Source of the DNA: Nemertoderma westbladi
Lineage: Eukaryota; Xenacoelomorpha; Nemertodermatida; Nemertodermatidae
DNA length: 31,783 nt
Assembly (NCBI GenBank): GCA_032718475.1
Contig: JAUCBJ010005862.1
Location: 1-31,783, forward strand
Direction: 5' to 3'
Under the pieces are notes generated by a model. The model was not told where the DNA came from. It saw nothing but the letters and a program-made list of their open reading frames with translations, and made no database searches. Positions 9,351 to 19,105 of this stretch are shown here, piece after piece (position 1 is the first letter of the stretch; every line of letters starts with the position of its first letter). A program made the translations under genes and the position numbers.

Positions 9351-10967
9351 TGCTCATTGCCTGATAACTTTATAGAAGTAAAAGTGTCTGAGTCTGTACT
9401 CCCAGATATTCCCATTGGCGATATCTCCTTTGCAGAAGTGAAGGCTGCTGCAAAGAGCATTAAGACCAATCGTGCCAGTGGAGTAGATGGTGTTCCCCCT
9501 GAGGTCTTTAAAATACCTGAGTGTTTAAAGCTCATCTATCCCATCATAGTAGACATGTACCGAACAACAAGAATCCCACAAGAAATGAAAACAAATAAGT
9601 TGGTGCCAGTTCCCAAGAAGGGCAACCTAACACTCTATGGTTCTTTTCGGGGAATCTCTTTGATCTCGATTGCTGCAAAGCTATACAATAGGATTCTATT
9701 AAATAGCATCAGGGATCCCATTGAGAGACTGCTCCGTGGAAATCAGAATGGGTTCCATAAAGGTCGTGGGACCATGGAGCCCATTTTGGCACTTAGAAGG
9801 ATAATTGAAGAATTATCAAAAAAGAAAGACAGGCATCTGGCTGTTATCTTTGTTGACTTCTTCAAGGCCTTTGTTTCAGTCTCTCGCTCACAAATGTTCA
9901 GCATACTTTCATTATATGGGATTCCTGATGAAATTATTGCAGCAATCAGATCAGTATACGATGGTTCGACAACATTTGTGTCTACTGTTGACGGTGACAC
10001 AGAACCATTTGAAGTGTTATGGGGCGTCCTCCAAGGAGACACACTTGCGCCATTCTTGTTCATTATTGTGGTTGACTATGTTCTACGCATGTCCTTAGAT
10101 CATCATAATGATGATGGGGTGATGATAACTCCACCTACTGGCTCCAGAAGTCGAGGAAATCCTGCCAAGTACCTAACTGATCTAGACTTTGCTGATGACT
10201 TAGGAGTACTCTCAGAATCACTAGAGGGAGCCCAACGGCTCCTCAGCTCATTAGAACATGCTGCTTCTAGTGTTGGTCTTTTTATTAACTCCAGAAACAC
10301 CAAAATTTTGACAGTTAACTTTGAAAGTCCTCAGCAAGTCTCTGATCGGATGAGCATAAGCTCAAAAGATGGTATGCTTGAGCATGTGGATGACTTCTGT
10401 TACCAGGGATCATGGATCCAGAAGTCAGGTGAGTACCTTCGAATACGTAAGGGAAAGGCATGGGCAGCCTTGAATAGGCTTTCCAGGATTTGGAAGTCAC
10501 CGAGAATTAATCGGAAACTTAAGGTCCGATTATTTAGAGCAGCAGTAGTTCCAGTACTCCTCTACAGGAGTCCATGCTGGGCTCTAACTGCTGAGGACAC
10601 CAAATCTCTGGATGGCACATTCACAAGAATGCTACGCCGGGTTCATTGTGTCAAGTACAATGCACACATCTCCAACCAGACACTATATAACATTGGAGGT
10701 GTCTCATTGGTTCCCCCAAGCTTGACACTAGAACAAAATCGCCTCCGCTTTGCAGGACATTGCTTTCGCCGTGAGGACCAGCCAGTGCATAATCTTGTAC
10801 TTTGGCAGCCTCATGGAGTGAATAAGCATGTTGGACAGCCCATGACTTTCTTGAGACGCATCTTAAAGGACACTGGCCTTGAAGATGCGGATGATCTAGC
10901 AAATGTCATGGGTGATAGGGAGTTGTGGCGGTGCAATTTTGTTGACAAGCCGGCACAGCATTCTTAA
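9351..10967 (+). CDS. RTE-like LINE copy A, 5'-truncated RT ORF (uninterrupted)
   Basis: An open reading frame of about 540 codons matching the RT part of copy B (20542-22078). Homology begins at LPDNFIEVKVSES, so the endonuclease and 5' end are missing and the true start codon is not in this copy. RT motifs in order: KSIKTNRASGVDGVPPEVFK, LVPVPKKGNLTLYGSFRGIS, NQNGFHKGRGTMEPI, motif A FVDFFKAF, motif B WGVLQGDTLAPFLFI, and motif C LDFADDLGVL at about 10183-10212. The C-terminal domain follows (CWALTAEDTKSLDGTFTRML, RFAGHCFRREDQPVHN) to a stop at 10965-10967. All three catalytic Asp residues are kept. Copy B has Asp where this copy has Val just after motif A (KAFV for KAFD). Insertion looks fairly recent. 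Confidence 0.9.
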   Translation, partial: CSLPDNFIEVKVSESVLPDIPIGDISFAEVKAAAKSIKTNRASGVDGVPPEVFKIPECLKLIYPIIVDMYRTTRIPQEMKTNKLVPVPKKGNLTLYGSFRGISLISIAAKLYNRILLNSIRDPIERLLRGNQNGFHKGRGTMEPILALRRIIEELSKKKDRHLAVIFVDFFKAFVSVSRSQMFSILSLYGIPDEIIAAIRSVYDGSTTFVSTVDGDTEPFEVLWGVLQGDTLAPFLFIIVVDYVLRMSLDHHNDDGVMITPPTGSRSRGNPAKYLTDLDFADDLGVLSESLEGAQRLLSSLEHAASSVGLFINSRNTKILTVNFESPQQVSDRMSISSKDGMLEHVDDFCYQGSWIQKSGEYLRIRKGKAWAALNRLSRIWKSPRINRKLKVRLFRAAVVPVLLYRSPCWALTAEDTKSLDGTFTRMLRRVHCVKYNAHISNQTLYNIGGVSLVPPSLTLEQNRLRFAGHCFRREDQPVHNLVLWQPHGVNKHVGQPMTFLRRILKDTGLEDADDLANVMGDRELWRCNFVDKPAQHS

Positions 10968-11015
10968 AAATGCAGCTGCAATGCAGCATGCCGATCCTAG
11001 TAGTAGTAGTAGTAG
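10968..11015 (+). repeat. RTE-like LINE 3' end with (TAG)n tail
   Basis: After the ORF stop only about 30 bp of 3' UTR (gcagcatgccgatcc) precede a (tag)6 tail at 10998-11015. Copy B ends in the same way with (tag)3 at 22109-22117. Short microsatellite tails instead of poly-A are typical of RTE-clade LINEs. Confidence 0.8.
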
Positions 11016-11039
11016 GGATACTATGATTGCTTAACATAT

Positions 11040-11391
11040 AAATTTGTGCCACCACCATGCCAATCTACAATTGGCTTGCTGTGATGGAGTGTACTTTAAG
11101 AATGCTATGCCGGCTTGTCTACTAAATTTAATCCCCACAATTCCCTATCCCTCATGACTTTCTCGAGATTATCCGCATCTTCAGGGGCAGTATCCTTTAA
11201 AGATGCGTCTTAAGAAAGACATCGCCTTTCCACCATGCTAATTTCCTCCAAGAGGCTGCCAAAGCACAAGATTGTGCACAAGCTGTTCCTCACGGTGAAA
11301 GCAATGTCCTGTGAAGCGCAGGCGGCTTTGTTCAAGTCTTATATAGTTTCTGGTTGGTGATGTGTGCATTGTAGTTTACATAATGAACCCG
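11040..11391 (-). pseudogene. RTE-like LINE copy C (3' part, decayed)
   Basis: The minus strand matches the last third of copies A and B: tacaatgcacacatcac, aggacattgctttc, cagcctcttgg, then agacgcatctttaaaggata and gcattcttaaa at the 3' end. About 35 bp after ctatataa is deleted and there are stops, so it is dead. It lies tail-to-tail with copy A. Its 5' edge (11358-11391) overlaps by about 35 bp the 3' edge of copy D. Confidence 0.8.
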
Positions 11392-11759
11392 TATCATTTT
11401 ATCATAAATATATTTATAAAACAAAAAAGATTGTACATACATTATCAAAATGCTCCAGAATAAGTTATATCTATTTCGGATACACTTTTTAAACGCTGGT
11501 AGCTCAAGATTGTTGGCGAAAATATAATTTTAAAAATATCAGGACATGGTGTAATACATATATGTAGGAAGGATGTTGAAATAGTTGTATTTAAAATTCC
11601 CATCGAAATAGTTGTATTTAAAATTTCCATCAATAATTGTGAGGAAATTGTTAATTAATTTTGCTAAATTTATGAATAGACCTATCATACCGTAACAAAC
11701 TTTATCATAAAAGTTTAGAATATATTATAAATATTTATCAACAATAAATAAAATCTTGC
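11392..11759. other. spacer 3' of the GPCR exon
   Basis: AT-rich. A short direct duplication (tttaaaat-ccatcgaaatagttgta pattern) lies at about 11575-11625. The expected next GPCR exon with TM6-TM7 is not found here. Confidence 0.4.
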
Positions 11760-12267
11760 CTGAATTTTATAATCATCTTTATTTGTTTCTCTTTTTTTGA
11801 CATCTCTGGTGACCCACTCTTGATTGTCTTGTCTGTCTGTGTTATCTGTGCTGGTTGTCCTTGCCTTACGCCATTTACTCGTCCTTTTAATTGCTATGGC
11901 GATGCTTGTGTAGAGACCAACAGTAACGCATAAGGGTATTATGTAGAATATAATACAGCTTATAAATAAAACCAAAGGTGCTATATCATGGACAAAGCAG
12001 TCATCAAAAGTGTGACCAGTGCCCGATATTGCTATTGATCGTACTTTAGTAATCAACACTGTGGGAATAGTATAGGCAGCTGCCACAATGTAGACTATGA
12101 TAAGTATTCGCAGGGCTCGTTTAGTTGTGCAGACGAGGTGAGCTCGCATCGGTCTGCACACTGCAGTCCATCGTTCAATAGCAAAAACCATCATAACTAG
12201 GATCGTGGAATGGATGCCAAAGTTTCCGATCATATCAAACATAACGCACTTCCTGTAGTTGTTAGAC
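11760..12267 (-). CDS. rhodopsin-family GPCR, exon with TM3-TM5
   Basis: The minus-strand exon starts after a tttttag acceptor (12268-12270) and opens with the Gly base that completes an ATG split with exon 1, followed by SNNYRKC, where Cys is the conserved TM3 Cys. TM3 ends in ERW (in place of DRY), followed by AVCRPMRAHLVCTTKRA in the second intracellular loop. TM4 lacks the usual Trp. The extracellular loop has DDCFVHD, the disulfide partner. TM5 has the conserved Pro (IIPLC) and Tyr (GLY). A charged third loop follows. The H/R-P-x-x-A-x-x-x-C-T-x-x-R-A pattern is most like thyrotropin-releasing-hormone-receptor-type peptide receptors (family knowledge, not tested). The 3' border is probably a GC donor, cag|gcaaga, at 11760; otherwise the frame runs 16 codons further to a stop. 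Length to the donor is 169 codons plus one base. Confidence 0.8.
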
Positions 12268-12769
12268 CTAAAAAATAAATTTGAAGATGTTATCAAAAAA
12301 AATATTAAGTATTCCTCAAACGTGCAACCGTTTGTTACAGAATGATGTGCGTGATTGAAAGACAGATGATTAATCTCGCAAATATTGCTGATAGAGCAAC
12401 AAAAGTTTATAGTGAATGAACAGGGTAAGGGTGTATCTGATAAAATCAAGACATTATTTATTAGAGTGGATTGATTTGTTAGAAGTATCTATAATCAACT
12501 AATATCATCAATACTGCCTGCCTGGTTGTGGAGTAGCATCAATTATCACGACCAAGGAAGCATATTTCATAGATGAATCGTAGCACTTAATGTCAAGCTG
12601 TCTATTGCTGCAGAAGCAGTAGGTTTCAAGACATAGTCAATGCCCTATTATCTGCATCATCTGATAAGGTATAAACTGAACAATCTCCCAAGCACCTCTC
12701 ATGTATAGATGACGTACCTTTTCAGCACACTGTATTCCTGAATCCTGACCACAGCAAGTTTAGCTAATC

Positions 12770-13090
12770 TGATAGTGCAGTGAGTTCGCCTTGCTGAATT
12801 GCAGGTGTGAGGGTTCTAGAGTTCTTAGAAACAGGCATGGTGACATCCCCAAAGTTTTACGAGGGTTAGTTAGTCAGTCTAGTCTTTACCTAGTTGGTAG
12901 ATTGGTCCACGCACAGGGTGGAATAACTAGTTTGGTTTACCCCGTCTGAGATTTGCCCCCCAGATAAAAGATGTAAGCTAATCAAGTATCAGTATCATAA
13001 TAGGCTGAATCCTTATCAAGGCATCCCTATTGTGAAGAAAGGAAACCAGACTGCCTAACCGAGCCCCCGATGGTCCCGGCATTAGATATA
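12770..13090. other. moderate-GC patch in the intron, possible old repeat
   Basis: This stretch is less AT-rich than its surroundings and has short SINE-like words (cctagttggtagattgg near 12890). I found no B box, tail or second copy in the window, so I leave it unclassified. Confidence 0.2.
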
Positions 13091-13507
13091 TTATTCATGT
13101 CTTGGTTATTCGTGAAGTTTCTTTGTGACCGAGTTTAATGAAAGGGTTCAACTGCCAGGACATGTACTACATACCTCCTGCCAGCCAATTGCCATGGTCC
13201 AGTTGCCATTGCAACTGGACCTGGTTTGCTGAACTACAACAAAGGCTTGAGTGTGGAAGTGGGAAATAATCCATCAAGATTTCCAAAATTAGCATTTATA
13301 TAACACTGTGATGTGGCCTCGGATTGCCACTCAAAGTTACCGGTATCGGCAATGGGATGTGTGCTGTGAGAAGAAATATATAAAATGAGATGAATTGAAT
13401 GAAACAAATGTAATTATCGGGAATATTGAACCTCGCCTAACAACGAACAATATTACACGGAGTGTGGCGTAGTAGAGGTTAGGTTTTTGTTGGGCACTCC
13501 TTCGATA

Positions 13508-13590
13508 TTGACGTTCGTGTGGAATCGAACAGGAGATTACCTCCAGCTTTTAAGTCTGGCGCTCTAACCAATCCAAAAGTAGCTGACATA
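13508..13590 (-). tRNA. tRNA-Leu-like relic (possible pseudogene or SINE head)
   Basis: The minus strand reads gtcagcta at the 5' end, then an A-box-like tggttagagcg (13570-13560). An anticodon-arm-like ccagacttaaaagctgg shows TAA at the anticodon position (Leu). Then come a Leu-type variable arm ggag-gtaat-ctcc and a B box gttcgattcc (13530-13521). The T stem and the 3' half of the acceptor stem do not pair, so a working tRNA is unlikely. A decayed tRNA or a tRNA-derived SINE head is the better reading. Confidence 0.4.
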
Positions 13591-13885
13591 AAATGTGACA
13601 TTTGCTGTCTAAAAGCTCAACTGTAATAATACAAATATTAATTTTGAAGTTCCCATTCACAACAATCCTGATGTACATTGCCGTCTTAACAACTCAGCTG
13701 CGAAGGAATAGTACTCATATTAACTAAGAGCAATCACAGCCCCTATAATAAATATTACACTCTAACTAAAAATTTTGGCAGAACAAATTACGCCCCATAG
13801 ATAAATTCGACCTGTTTTTGTTTAGTTATTATTGGTATTTCCGATGAGTGAGTGGGTTCATATATTAGGCTAACAAAATTTTTGT

Positions 13886-14083
13886 TTGGCGCAGCTTAGT
13901 AATTGTAATAGTGGTTCACGTATTCGATTATTTGGAGAAAAGAGTTTTTTTAGTTTTTTTTATAATTTAAAAATATTTTCAAAGATACGGTCGAATTTTA
14001 TATTATTTGGCAATAATGTAATTAATTCCAGCGGTCAATTTGTGATGTCATTAATTCTGGTGAAGTACGATATGTGTATATAA
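13886..14083 (+). other. open frame without recognisable product
   Basis: A 65-codon plus-strand frame rich in Phe, Ser and Asn, antisense to the GPCR gene and inside its intron. It has no domain and its composition simply follows the AT-rich DNA, so I do not call it a gene. Confidence 0.15.
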
Positions 14084-14282
14084 TTTAGGCTGTGTGTAAT
14101 TCAATCAAAATATTTGTATTTACAGTATTTAACTTCTTTATTTGAGAAGGTTTCATAAAATTTTAAATGATTAAAAACTGGTAGCTATATTATATTTGAA
14201 ATAAAATTGAGAGCAAACAATCACTGTTTTTATAAAGTATTTAAAGGATAAAAAATTTCTCATTGATTTGTTCAGAATACTT

Positions 14283-14880
14283 CTAGTGATGTGTGCATTG
14301 TACTTGAAACAGTGAACCCGATGTAGTTTTCTTGTAAATGTGCCATCCAGAGATTTGGTGTGACCAGTAGGTAGACCCCAGCATGGACTCGAGTACTGGA
14401 ACTAATGCTGCTCTAAATAATCGGACCTTAAGTTTCCGATAAATTCTATGTGACTTCCAAATCCTCGAAAGCCTATTCAAGGCTGCCCATGCCTTTCCCT
14501 TACGTATGCGAAGGTCCTCACCTGACTTCCGGATCCATGATCCCAGGTAACAGAAGTCGTCCAAATGCTCAAGCATACCATCTTTTGAGCTTATGCTCAT
14601 TCTATCAGAGATTTGCTGATGACTTTCAAAGTTAACCTTCAAAATTTTGATCTTTTTGGAGTTAACAAAAAGACAAACACGACGAGCAGCCTGTTCTAAT
14701 GAGCTGATGAGCCGTTGGGCCCCCCCTAGTGATTCTCAGGGTACTCCTAAGTTTATCAGTAAAGTCTAGATCAGTTAGGTACTTGGCAGGATTTCCTCGA
14801 CTTCTGGAGCCAGTAGGTGGAGTTATCATCACCCAATTATCATTATGATGATCTGAGTACATGCGTAGCACATAGTTACG
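14283..14880 (-). pseudogene. RTE-like LINE copy D (middle part)
   Basis: The minus strand matches copies A and B from MSLDHHNDD... (here MYSDHHNDNWVMITPPTGS) through the FADD region to the block around tacaatgcacac. Motif C is mutated (LDFTDKL in place of LDFADDL) and there is a frameshift near 14660. The copy stops at 14283 before the C-terminal third. That is unusual for a LINE, which normally keeps its 3' end. It lies in the GPCR intron on the same strand as the gene. Confidence 0.85.
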
Positions 14881-15037
14881 GAAAATCTACGTTAATAACG
14901 GCTGAGTTCTTGAAACTGTTCTATTGACTTTTAGTTTACTGTTTTGGTTAGAATAACGTGCCACTGCTCCTTTCCATTAATTGATCATTTATCTTTGAGA
15001 CGAGATATTTATTCGCCGATATGGGATGTGAGTCATA

Positions 15038-15054
15038 CCCCCCCCCCCCCCCCC
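15038..15054. repeat. C17 homopolymer
   Basis: Seventeen consecutive C in otherwise AT-rich intron sequence. Part of a set of long G/C runs in this window. Confidence 0.95.
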
Positions 15055-15240
15055 GTCCCCTGTCTGGAAATCAAACATCGAATATAATGGGGCTGATGCA
15101 GATTGGGATAGGTGTTATTCTTGGGATCATCTCGTTTCAATGATTCAGTCTACCAAAGATTAATTAATATTCACAGAAATATTAGTTTTGCTAATAGCTA
15201 ATGAGATTCTAACGCAAAAGGAGCGAAACTTTTAGAAACC

Positions 15241-15330
15241 ACTCTGTTTGTTGTACTTGGTAGAGAAGTAGGTAGATGACTTGGAATTCGATACACCGGG
15301 TTCAATCCCACATTCGGATATTAAGTAATT
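15241..15330 (+). repeat. tRNA-like segment, possible SINE head
   Basis: An A-box-like ttggtagagaag (15257-15268) and a good B box gggttcaatccc (15298-15309) are spaced as in a tRNA gene. The anticodon and acceptor stems do not pair well. This pattern fits the tRNA-derived 5' part of a SINE or an old tRNA pseudogene. No tail or second copy was seen, so the extent is a guess. Confidence 0.35.
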
Positions 15331-15527
15331 TTCGAAGAAAATATAGCTTGATTCAGGTTGGCGGTAGGCCATTCGAGGAGAAGACAGTTCATGCGTTAAT
15401 AGACGGGGTCCTTTGAGCCATTTCTATTCTTTTGTATAAGTTCTAGCTCTAGCATGGTTAGAAATTTAAGATACTAATATCTAAAGTATTTGCTTACCAT
15501 GGAACATGAAATGAGTTAAAATACAAT

Positions 15528-15551
15528 GGGGGGGGGGGGGGGGGGGGGGGG
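15528..15551. repeat. G24 homopolymer
   Basis: Twenty-four consecutive G flanked by atacaat and tcatcatg. The longest pure G run in the window. Confidence 0.95.
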
Positions 15552-16687
15552 TCATCATGTGATTGACGGACTGCCTCAGTAATTTGTATTCTTTGGTATT
15601 ATGGCCAACGGAATGACATTTGCTACCAACCCAATTGTAACTAACTAACTCATTAGGTTTTGTATGGGCATTATTCGTCCTGATTTAAACTAATTACTGC
15701 ATGACAAGAAACTGGCAAACTAACATCTCTCAAGGAAGCTATTTTACAAAAGATTCATCATTAATTTGTTTAAAAGCGCGCCAGCGAGAGACCTTAAGGT
15801 GACCTTTCTTTGTCATTTTTTTGTAAAATTGAAATTTGCGGAGAATAATGCTGTGGTATTACAACTAATCATCTGTTTTTTGTATTGTGACAAAAGCAAT
15901 TCAGAATACGAAATTTTATAATAGTTCACAAATAAATGATACAAACCTCCTTTTGTAAAAGTAAAATTAACATTAAAACAAATAGAAGACTAATTTTCGA
16001 TCCTCTGTAATCTGTCTTGCTAATGTAGAAGTTAAAATGTTCAATAATTCAGTAATAGCTATTTGATTGAACTAAGGTTTGTCTGTACCAAATTTGGGGG
16101 AAATGCATAAATTAGTTATTTACCTTGTTGCTTTGAAAAATCAGTCTAAAGGAGAAAGTAATGGTTAATTAAATATATTTTTGTTGTGCAAACATAACTT
16201 CCGATTCTTTATACGAAGATTTACAGAACTTTATACTATTACTATGTTACTATTAACTAAACTAACTTGGCTTAATATATCAATTATACTACAGTACTAC
16301 TTCTACTAGATCGAGAGAGATCAGACAGAAGAAATTATGAGATCCTTCCAGCCTTCCCAATTCTCCATGGTTGTTGCATTTTCGTTTCTCCGAAGTCCAC
16401 TATATCCCTTTCAAGTCGTCGCCCTTGGGAACTTTAAGCAGCATCTTAAACAACTTTAAATCAACAACTATGAAGCAAGAGCAGGTGCAATAATGAACTC
16501 CGGGGAATTCTGATAATATTATATACATGTATGGAGATAATTTGGATTGACAATTAATTGGAAGTCCAATAGGATTTAGATTGTGGACGTTCAACATATC
16601 AGGTTATTATGTTTATTTATAGTAAGATTTATTACCGACAATCAACCAACCCGCACATGTATACTACTAGACGCGGGATTTACTTAC

Positions 16688-16971
16688 ATGATTCCCAAAG
16701 GAGAAATTAGTTTGAAATAACTTTCTATGTTGGGAACGAGAGAAACCAGAACGCAAATGTCGGAGATCGACATGAAGGATATGTAACAATCGGTGGGTGT
16801 CGCGTGGTTTCTGTGCCGCACAACCGTGAATAGTACGATGAGATTACCCGCACAACCCGCAACAAGTTGGCAAAGATTAATGACAGTAAGACAGAAAAGT
16901 ATGCTTTCGAATTCCTTATACAGCGCTGCCCCATTTAAAGCGTCCACCAAAGATGAATTTGAAAACGCCAT
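16688..16971 (-). CDS. rhodopsin-family GPCR, first coding exon with TM1-TM2
   Basis: The minus-strand exon runs from ATG at 16971 to a strong donor, at|gtaagt, at 16688, giving 94 codons plus two bases. The leftover AT joins the leading G of the downstream exon (12267) to give Met in frame. The N-terminus MAFSNSSLVDA carries an N-glycosylation site (N5-S-S). TM1 has the conserved Asn (CAGNLIVLFTVVR). TM2 has the conserved Asp (YISFMSISDICVLVSLVP). Together with TM3-TM5 in the other exon this is five of seven helices of one receptor, acting in the plasma membrane as a G-protein-coupled sensor of a ligand I cannot name. A TTG/ATT extension upstream of the ATG is open but not needed. Confidence 0.8.
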
Positions 16972-17865
16972 AATCAAATATATTATTATTATACAACTAT
17001 AAAATTACTGTGATAATTACAAATAAGTTAGATGAAGTAAATATATTTAACATCAGTCTCTGTTAAATTTTTTACAATAACAATAATACCCCCCCCCCCC
17101 CCCCCTCCCAGGCGGGTTCAAGTTTCCGCTGATAAAAATACTATAAAAGGGGCATAATATAAAAATGGTTGGGATATACGCAAAATCTAACCTTTAACTC
17201 AAACTCGCCCGTCATAACAATTTTAGTTTATTGATTTGGTTAGAATTTGTAACCTGCTCATTTTTCCTATTTATAAATAAACATTTTTAATTCGACGAGA
17301 CTAGATATTAATTAGCTGAGATTATTTGAATCAATTTGGTAAGTTATTTACCTCAGTGTTACAGATAGATTGATAGGTTTATTTATACTATGTAAAACAC
17401 AATAACAAATGCACCAAACAACTTTGTTACAAATACAAAATTAGATAAATGCACTACTCAAACCTAAAAACGAATGAAGTAGTCCACGTGCGACATTAAC
17501 GAGACGAAACAATACACAGACTGACCTGGCTCAGCGATAAATATGTATATACACGGACATACAGGGTTTGTTTTATATACCAGTAATATATTGGATTCTT
17601 AAACACATTGTAATCAACCAGTCGTAATTTACACTGTTAGGAATTCATGTCGACAGCGGTGAACTGAACCATGACATTCAAAGCAATAATGTATTTAAAT
17701 GTGTAAAATTATACGTTTCATGAACGTTCACTAATGACTTTTTATTACTCACGTTTTTTGAATATCAAACTTTCATCTTTCAACTACTATCGGACTTATT
17801 TGAAAATCAGTATTTGTACCTCTGACATCCAATCAGAAGTAATAATTACTTTATTCATTCTAGCC
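16972..17865. other. upstream region of the GPCR gene, AT-rich
   Basis: Contains a C17 run (17089-17105) and AT-rich DNA. Promoter elements of the GPCR gene would be expected here, but no TATA box or initiator stands out clearly. No gene is recognised. Confidence 0.4.
17089..17105. repeat. C17 homopolymer
   Basis: Seventeen consecutive C followed by tcccaggcggg, about 120 bp upstream of the GPCR start codon on that gene's strand, where it reads as G17. Confidence 0.95.
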
Positions 17866-18370
17866 ATATAACGCCAAATTCCACCAACACAACTCCCTGT
17901 CACTCGTGACTTTTTCGAGATTATCCGCATCTTCAAGGACAGTGTCCTTTCAGAAGCTTCTCAAAAAGTCATGCGCTATCCACCATGCTTATTCACTATA
18001 TGAGGCCGCCAATGACCAAAATCGAATGCGTGCTGGATCTCTCGGCAAAAGCAATGTCCTGCAAAGCGGACGCGGCTCTGTTCAAGGGTCCAGCTTGGGT
18101 TACTAATGAGACACTTCCAATGTTTTATATGGACTGGTTGCAGATGTGTGAATTGTACTTCGCACAGATTACCGGCGTATCATCTTGAATATGTGTAATC
18201 CAGATGATTTGATGTCCCCTATCATTTTCTGATGAATTCTATTCGACTTTCAAATTCTGAGCATCCCATTCACCTCTGCCCATGTCCTCCCCTTTTACGT
18301 GTTTGAAGGTCTTAACTTGATGTATCGTGGCTCTACGCATTTAGATAATCTTAATAAAGATGGGGTGAGA
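17866..18370 (-). pseudogene. RTE-like LINE copy E (3' part, old)
   Basis: The minus strand aligns to copies A and B from about the LRIRKGKAWAALN block down to the C-terminus. Recognisable words are caggacattgcttt, gtgaataagcatggtgga, then aaggacactgtccttgaaga and gcggataatct. Many substitutions and stops make it the most decayed member. It lies head-to-head with copy B, whose 5' UTR begins about 100 bp further right. Confidence 0.75.
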
Positions 18371-19105
18371 TGACGCCACTACTGGCACAATTAGGGAGGC
18401 AAGAAGTAGGGAGCCCAATAGCTTTTCTACTCATTGGAGCAGGTTACTTTTTGTGTTGGTCTTTATATTCAGGTCAGGTCAGGTATTCTAGGTCATTGAT
18501 CAAGAAAACTTGCCACCTCCATGCAGCATAAAGGAGGTGCCACCTGTAGCTGCATAGATCCTCTTACTAGGGCAAATCAGGTCCTATAACTAGGACCCCC
18601 TTCGTTCTGGGATAAGGACGCCCTTGGTCCTGGATTAAGGACCCCCATATACTTGGCTGCAGGGCTATATGGACTGGCCAGTTGCCAGGCAGATGGTGAT
18701 CTACCAATGGCTGGTCAGGAGTAGAGTGTTCTCATGTCCACTCTGAGTGCACTTCACTGCGACCTGCACCTGGCAGCAGGGGTACAGGGCATGACCCAGC
18801 AGATGAGCTGCATAGCCAATGGTGGGTCATGTGCGCCAGAGTAGATATGGGTGATGGGCCTCATATCTGACTCCACTGTGACACCCATCCTGTGGAATGG
18901 CAAACCAGGGTGTGGTATTTGCCCCGAGAGCTGACTCGGCAAAAAAGCACCCCCAACCCCCACTATGGATTACATTAGTAATGCGGAGGTCCAGCCACTA
19001 GAGGCCAGTGGAATTACTGGACACAATCGGCCTCACAGGCGTTAGTTATCTCCTGACCGGCTGCCTGTCTCACCCCCTACTGGAGAGAGAGCGGCAAACG
19101 ATTCT

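Larger units (their letters stand above)
12268..16687 (-). other. intron of the GPCR gene
   Basis: Bounded by gtaagt (donor, 16687-16682) and a pyrimidine-rich tttttag (acceptor, 12270-12268) on the minus strand. The 4.4-kb intron holds RTE-like copy D (14283-14880), a tRNA-Leu-like relic, a second tRNA-like/SINE-like piece, and C17 and G24 homopolymers at 15038-15054 and 15528-15551. The rest is AT-rich without coding signal. Confidence 0.75.
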
